The translations under genes were made by a program, and so were the position numbers. 13,993 nucleotides of DNA from Vicinamibacteria bacterium (GTDB lineage: Bacteria > Acidobacteriota > Vicinamibacteria > Vicinamibacterales > UBA2999). Positions 11,710-13,993 of the stretch are shown here, piece by piece. The stretch lies in NCBI GenBank assembly GCA_025924295.1, contig JAICEG010000089.1, forward strand, positions 1-13,993. The letters run 5' to 3'. Below the pieces are notes generated by a model. That model worked only from the letters and a program-made list of their open reading frames with translations, did no database searches and was not told the DNA's origin. Numbering within the stretch: the first letter of the stretch is position 1; every line of letters starts with the position of its first letter.

Positions 11710-13993
11710 TCACTGTGAGTTCAGCACGATAGTGATCGTTCCATCCGAGGCCACCCGTCGAGGGACCAGAAATCGCTGACCGTCGCCGGCCGCCTGATAG
11801 CCGTTCGCTGCGGCGAACAGCGGCGCCGGACGGCCGAGGGCTCCATCAGTCGCGACGGGAACCGCCATCAGCGTGCCGTCGCCCGCGACATAGAACAGCT
11901 CTCGCCCGTCGCGTCGCCATTGCGGCTCCGTGCCTCCGGCGCCGGATACTCGCCTGGCGGAGCCAGAGGCGGCGAAGGGGCGCATGTACACGTCGGTCAA
12001 TCCCGCACTGCTCGAAATGTAGGCGAACCACCTGCCGTCAGGGGAAATCCGGGCGAAGGGGCTCGGGCTATCGAGAATGGGTGTGAGCGCGCTGCCGTCG
12101 GCACCGACGGTCCAGAGGCGGCCTCCCTGGGTCATCAGAATGACGCGCCCATCCCGCGACCAGTCCAGTGGCCATCCGCCGCCTGGTACCTTCGCAAGCG
12201 CGCGCTCCCGGTTCCCTGGGGACACGACGTACGGATCAAAATTGGTAGCCTCGTCCCGGTTCGAGGTGAACACAATCTCCTTGCTGTTCGGTGACCAGAC
12301 GGGAACGAGGTCCGGACCTGGAAAAGAGGTGAGCCGCTCGCTTACGTTCCGCGCCAGATCCAATTGCCACACCTCAGAGTTGTCTCTCCCCTGCTCATCA
12401 TGTACGCGCGCGTAGGCAACTTTCGTTTCGTCTGGGGACAGCCGCGCGGTTCCCAGGGCTCCACCCGGCGCCCACTCGATGCCTGGAGAACCAACCTCGC
12501 CGATCGAGACGCCGGACCGGGAAACCCATGTCAGCTGAAACAGCGTGGCCTGGCGATAGGCGAGATCGCCGTGATCCGACGCCGAGAAATCCCAGCGGCC
12601 CGTTTGCCCGGCGAGGAGCTCGGCCACCGTCGACACATCGGTCCCCACCCGAAGCGTGTCTTCGTCGAAGGACCGGCTGATCAAAGAGCGGGCGCGCGCG
12701 GACAAGAGCCGCCCCGGCCCTCGACGGTCGGGACTAGGTACATATGCGGCGTTGGTAAAGTCGGCAGCCAGCAGTTGCGCGCGTGGATCGTCCAGTGTGC
12801 CGAGCCAGATACCTGATTCCGTTCCCTTGGCCCGGTTTCCGCGGAACAGGAAACGCTTCCCGTCCGGCAGGAATCGGGGAAAATATCCGTTGTCGACGTT
12901 GTCGATTCGGATCGGAGCGACAGAACCTCCAGTGCCCTGCACGCGACTCAGGGCGCCGCCGACGGGCATGTTCGGCGACGAGAACACGATCACGCCGTCT
13001 GCGTTCCACGACGCTCCACTGAACTGCGGGCCAACCTGTGCCACGAGTACTGGGGGCCCCTCTGTGACCGGCACCCGCATCAACCGGCCGTTGGCGAAGA
13101 ATCCGATCTGCGTGCTGTCGGCTGACCAGAACGGCATTTCCGCACCGTCGGTACCTGCCAGCAGCCGCGCCTCGAGCGAATCGAGCGCGCGCACCCATAA
13201 CCTTCGCTTGCCCTTTTCGATCGCAGCGATCGCGAGCAGGCGTCCGTTGGGCGAGAGCTCGAACCGCGCAGATTCGCGATCGTCGCCGGGAGTCGGCACC
13301 GTAAAGCGCGTCGTCGTCAGCCGTGGCGCCTCGTCACGGCCGACGTACAGCAGTGCCATGACCGCGAAGCCGAGGGCAAGCGTGGCCAGTGAGGCGAGCG
13401 CCCACGTTACGACTCGTGCGCGAGCGGGCTGCGAGGGTGCAGGTGGCGCTGCGGTTGCAGTCGAGGTTTCGTCGAGGGCGAGCCTCACGTCTCCGATCCA
13501 CTGCCAGCGTGTGCGCGGATCCTTGCGCAGACACTTTTCGACGATCCCGCGCAGATGGCCCGGCAGCCCTGCGAGATCTGGCGCAGCGCCGATGACGTCG
13601 GCAAGGATCGCCGTGGACGAGTCGCCGGCGAACGGCCGGCGTCCGGTGAGCATCTCGAACAGAACGACTCCGAATGCCCAAATATCCGCACGTCGATCGG
13701 TGGCATGCCCTGTCGCCTGCTCGGGAGACATGTACGCGGCCGTGCCCATGATGGTGCCCACGTGCGTGACGGCCGGCCCCATGGTCTCGGTCTCGGCGTC
13801 GGCGTCGTAGGAATGGGCCTGCTTCGCGAGGCCGAAGTCGAGGACCTTGACCATGCCGTCCGGTCGAATCTTGATGTTCAACGGTTTCAGGTCGCGATGA
13901 ACGATGCCCCGCTCGTGCGCCGCTTCGAGCGCCTCGGCGATCTGGCGCGCCACGCCCAGTGCATCGGACGTCGGCAGCGGTCCTCGCAGCAGC
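11710..13993 (-). CDS. Membrane Ser/Thr protein kinase with TolB/WD40-like beta-propeller (5' end outside window)
   Basis: Eukaryotic-type (PknB/Hanks) kinase fused to a propeller sensor. About 760 residues are visible. The frame stays open through the window edge with LLRGPLPTSDALGVARQ, so the GTG at 13953 is not the true start; the ATP-binding lobe lies outside. Visible kinase parts are HRDLKPLN (near 13899), DFG (near 13839), the activation/P+1 segment GTAAYMSPEQ and DIWAFGVVLFEMLTG. A Pro-Ala linker leads to one membrane span at about 13413-13335. The remaining ~540 residues hold repeated propeller strands such as LSPNGRLLAI, WSADSTQIGFF, FLPDGKRFLF, WSPNSKEIVFTSNRD and ISPDGRWFAYIS. Kinase inside and propeller outside the inner membrane is inferred. 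The substrate is unknown; the convergent ECF sigma is a possible pathway partner because such kinases and sigmas often neighbour each other. Confidence 0.93.
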   Translation of the reverse strand, partial: LLRGPLPTSDALGVARQIAEALEAAHERGIVHRDLKPLNIKIRPDGMVKVLDFGLAKQAHSYDADAETETMGPAVTHVGTIMGTAAYMSPEQATGHATDRRADIWAFGVVLFEMLTGRRPFAGDSSTAILADVIGAAPDLAGLPGHLRGIVEKCLRKDPRTRWQWIGDVRLALDETSTATAAPPAPSQPARARVVTWALASLATLALGFAVMALLYVGRDEAPRLTTTRFTVPTPGDDRESARFELSPNGRLLAIAAIEKGKRRLWVRALDSLEARLLAGTDGAEMPFWSADSTQIGFFANGRLMRVPVTEGPPVLVAQVGPQFSGASWNADGVIVFSSPNMPVGGALSRVQGTGGSVAPIRIDNVDNGYFPRFLPDGKRFLFRGNRAKGTESGIWLGTLDDPRAQLLAADFTNAAYVPSPDRRGPGRLLSARARSLISRSFDEDTLRVGTDVSTVAELLAGQTGRWDFSASDHGDLAYRQATLFQLTWVSRSGVSIGEVGSPGIEWAPGGALGTARLSPDETKVAYARVHDEQGRDNSEVWQLDLARNVSERLTSFPGPDLVPVWSPNSKEIVFTSNRDEATNFDPYVVSPGNRERALAKVPGGGWPLDWSRDGRVILMTQGGRLWTVGADGSALTPILDSPSPFARISPDGRWFAYISSSAGLTDVYMRPFAASGSARRVSGAGGTEPQWRRDGRELFYVAGDGTLMAVPVATDGALGRPAPLFAAANGYQAAGDGQRFLVPRRVASDGTITIVLNSQ

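Noticed and set aside
12656..13810. 384-codon plus-strand frame opposite the kinase
   Set aside because: Antisense to clear kinase and propeller motifs; no domain of its own.
1..13993. CRISPR arrays, insertion sequences, toxin-antitoxin or phage-defence genes
   Set aside because: No spaced identical repeats, transposase motifs or such protein families were seen on either strand.

Overview
The window looks like chromosomal DNA from a high-GC Gram-negative bacterium. The best guess is an Acidobacteriota member, possibly Vicinamibacteria-like. That is inferred from three things: a lipid A/inner-core LPS operon, a Ser/Thr kinase fused to a TolB-type beta-propeller, and an ECF sigma factor of the kind abundant in that phylum. 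No rRNA or other taxonomic marker is present to prove it.

Left half (1-7029, all on the minus strand): a tightly packed operon for lipid A finishing and the heptose inner core. In transcription order it is waaA (Kdo transferase), lpxK (lipid A 4'-kinase), an LpxL/HtrB-type acyltransferase, waaF (heptosyltransferase II), gmhB (heptose bisphosphatase), rfaE1 (heptose-7-P kinase), rfaE2 (heptose-1-P adenylyltransferase) and waaC (heptosyltransferase I, cut by the window edge). Every junction overlaps: five by 4 bases, one by 8 and one by 31. Six of the eight genes start at GTG or TTG. Together the genes make ADP-heptose from sedoheptulose-7-P (only the GmhA isomerase is not in view) and assemble Kdo-heptose on lipid A.

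Centre (7030-7181): a short divergent control region. Two good sigma-70-like promoters point away from each other with their -35 boxes only 2 bases apart. The rightward leader carries five 7-bp tandem repeats.

Right of centre (7182-10748, plus strand): gap, pgk, tpiA and secG, followed by tRNA-Leu(GAG). These give three consecutive-pathway glycolytic enzymes, a Sec translocase subunit and a tRNA. Three GTAG-footed palindromic REP-type elements sit in the gaps, two before tpiA and one between secG and the tRNA.

Right end: a 293-base non-coding stretch (10749-11041) with hairpins and direct repeats, then an ECF sigma factor whose apparent N-terminus has no ordinary start codon. Converging on it from the minus strand is a membrane Ser/Thr kinase with a periplasmic-type beta-propeller, truncated at the window edge.

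Most of the window is conserved housekeeping. I saw no clear undescribed system. The most interesting parts are the non-coding ones: the abutting divergent promoters, the heptamer repeats, the REP elements and the sigma-factor start region.
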